Assembly (NCBI GenBank): GCA_031763025.1
Contig: JASSKH010000025.1
Location: forward strand, 3,472,001-3,536,000
DNA length: 64,000 nt
Source: Macrocystis pyrifera
Taxonomy: Eukaryota; Sar; Phaeophyceae; Laminariales; Laminariaceae
Direction of reading: 5' to 3'
The notes below the pieces were generated by a model. It was given only the letters and a program-made list of their open reading frames with translations. It did not search any database and was not told the origin of the DNA. Below, piece after piece: positions 63,744 to 64,000 of this stretch. A program made the translations under genes and the position numbers. Position 1 is the first letter of the stretch. Every line of letters begins with the position of its first letter.

Positions 63744-64000
63744 ATGCTGAAAGTGAAGGTATGACATTCAACCAAAATTGTGTAAATTGTGTGTGTGTCT
63801 TTTATCATTTGTGCAAAAATCCCGCCCCGCCTGGTTTGTGATTCATTCTGACCTTTTTAGGGATGTTGAAAATTTTCCGTTTTTTGCTCTTCTCTTTTTT
63901 GGTCCTGTACATACCCCCGGTATCACTGAGCGCCGAAACCACGTCCGAAGTACCCACTTCTGCGTCCGTGTTATAGTCGCCCTTTGATACTCACGTGGGA

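Overview
Eukaryotic nuclear DNA, repeat-rich and intron-rich. No bacterial operons, rRNA, CRISPR array or recognisable tRNA was seen. Long introns with pyrimidine-tract/AG acceptors and GTRAG-type donors, degenerate LINEs and a DIRS/Ngaro-type retroelement suggest a protist or alga with an expanded genome. A multicellular stramenopile such as a brown alga is my best guess (about 0.5); nothing in the window proves it.

Two host protein genes can be pieced together from short exons that no long ORF reveals. (1) On the minus strand a Ku80 (XRCC5) homologue runs from a start codon at 52589 down to about 305. I find sixteen exons of 43-209 bp. Nearly all junctions agree in phase, and the translated pieces follow Ku80 order: vWA domain, beta-barrel core, C-terminal arm. 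Its largest intron (5967-28473, 22.5 kb) holds a U2 snRNA gene on the same strand, two broken LINEs and a 7-kb DIRS-like fossil. The 3' end of the gene is probably beyond base 1. (2) On the plus strand, divergent from Ku80, two exons (57776-57868 and 62522-62661) look like proteasome assembly chaperone 3 (PSMG3/PAC3). A 4.65-kb intron separates them and the gene continues past the right edge.

The rest is repeats. There are four palindromic MITE-like families (A-D), two SINE-like families, a 0.54-kb repeat X bounded by G tracts of up to 130 nt, a 1.1-kb repeat E in five partly head-to-head copies, several smaller families, and an unrelated minisatellite in many of the introns. Several Ku80 exons are accompanied by decayed partial copies of themselves in the adjoining introns.

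Layout: 0.3-5.97 kb, Ku80 3' exons. 5.97-28.5 kb, giant intron (LINE 10.3-12.3, DIRS-like fossil 12.3-19.9, second LINE 21.7-23.5, U2 26.1-26.3). 28.5-45.8 kb, Ku80 middle exons. 45.8-52.5 kb, first Ku80 intron. 52.6-57.7 kb, intergenic with repeat E cluster. 57.7-64 kb, PSMG3. Ku80 acts in non-homologous end joining and telomere protection, and PSMG3 in 20S proteasome assembly; they share no pathway and are neighbours only.

Three apparent one-base frame problems in the host exons, two of them in or beside G runs, could be consensus errors from long-read data or real damage.
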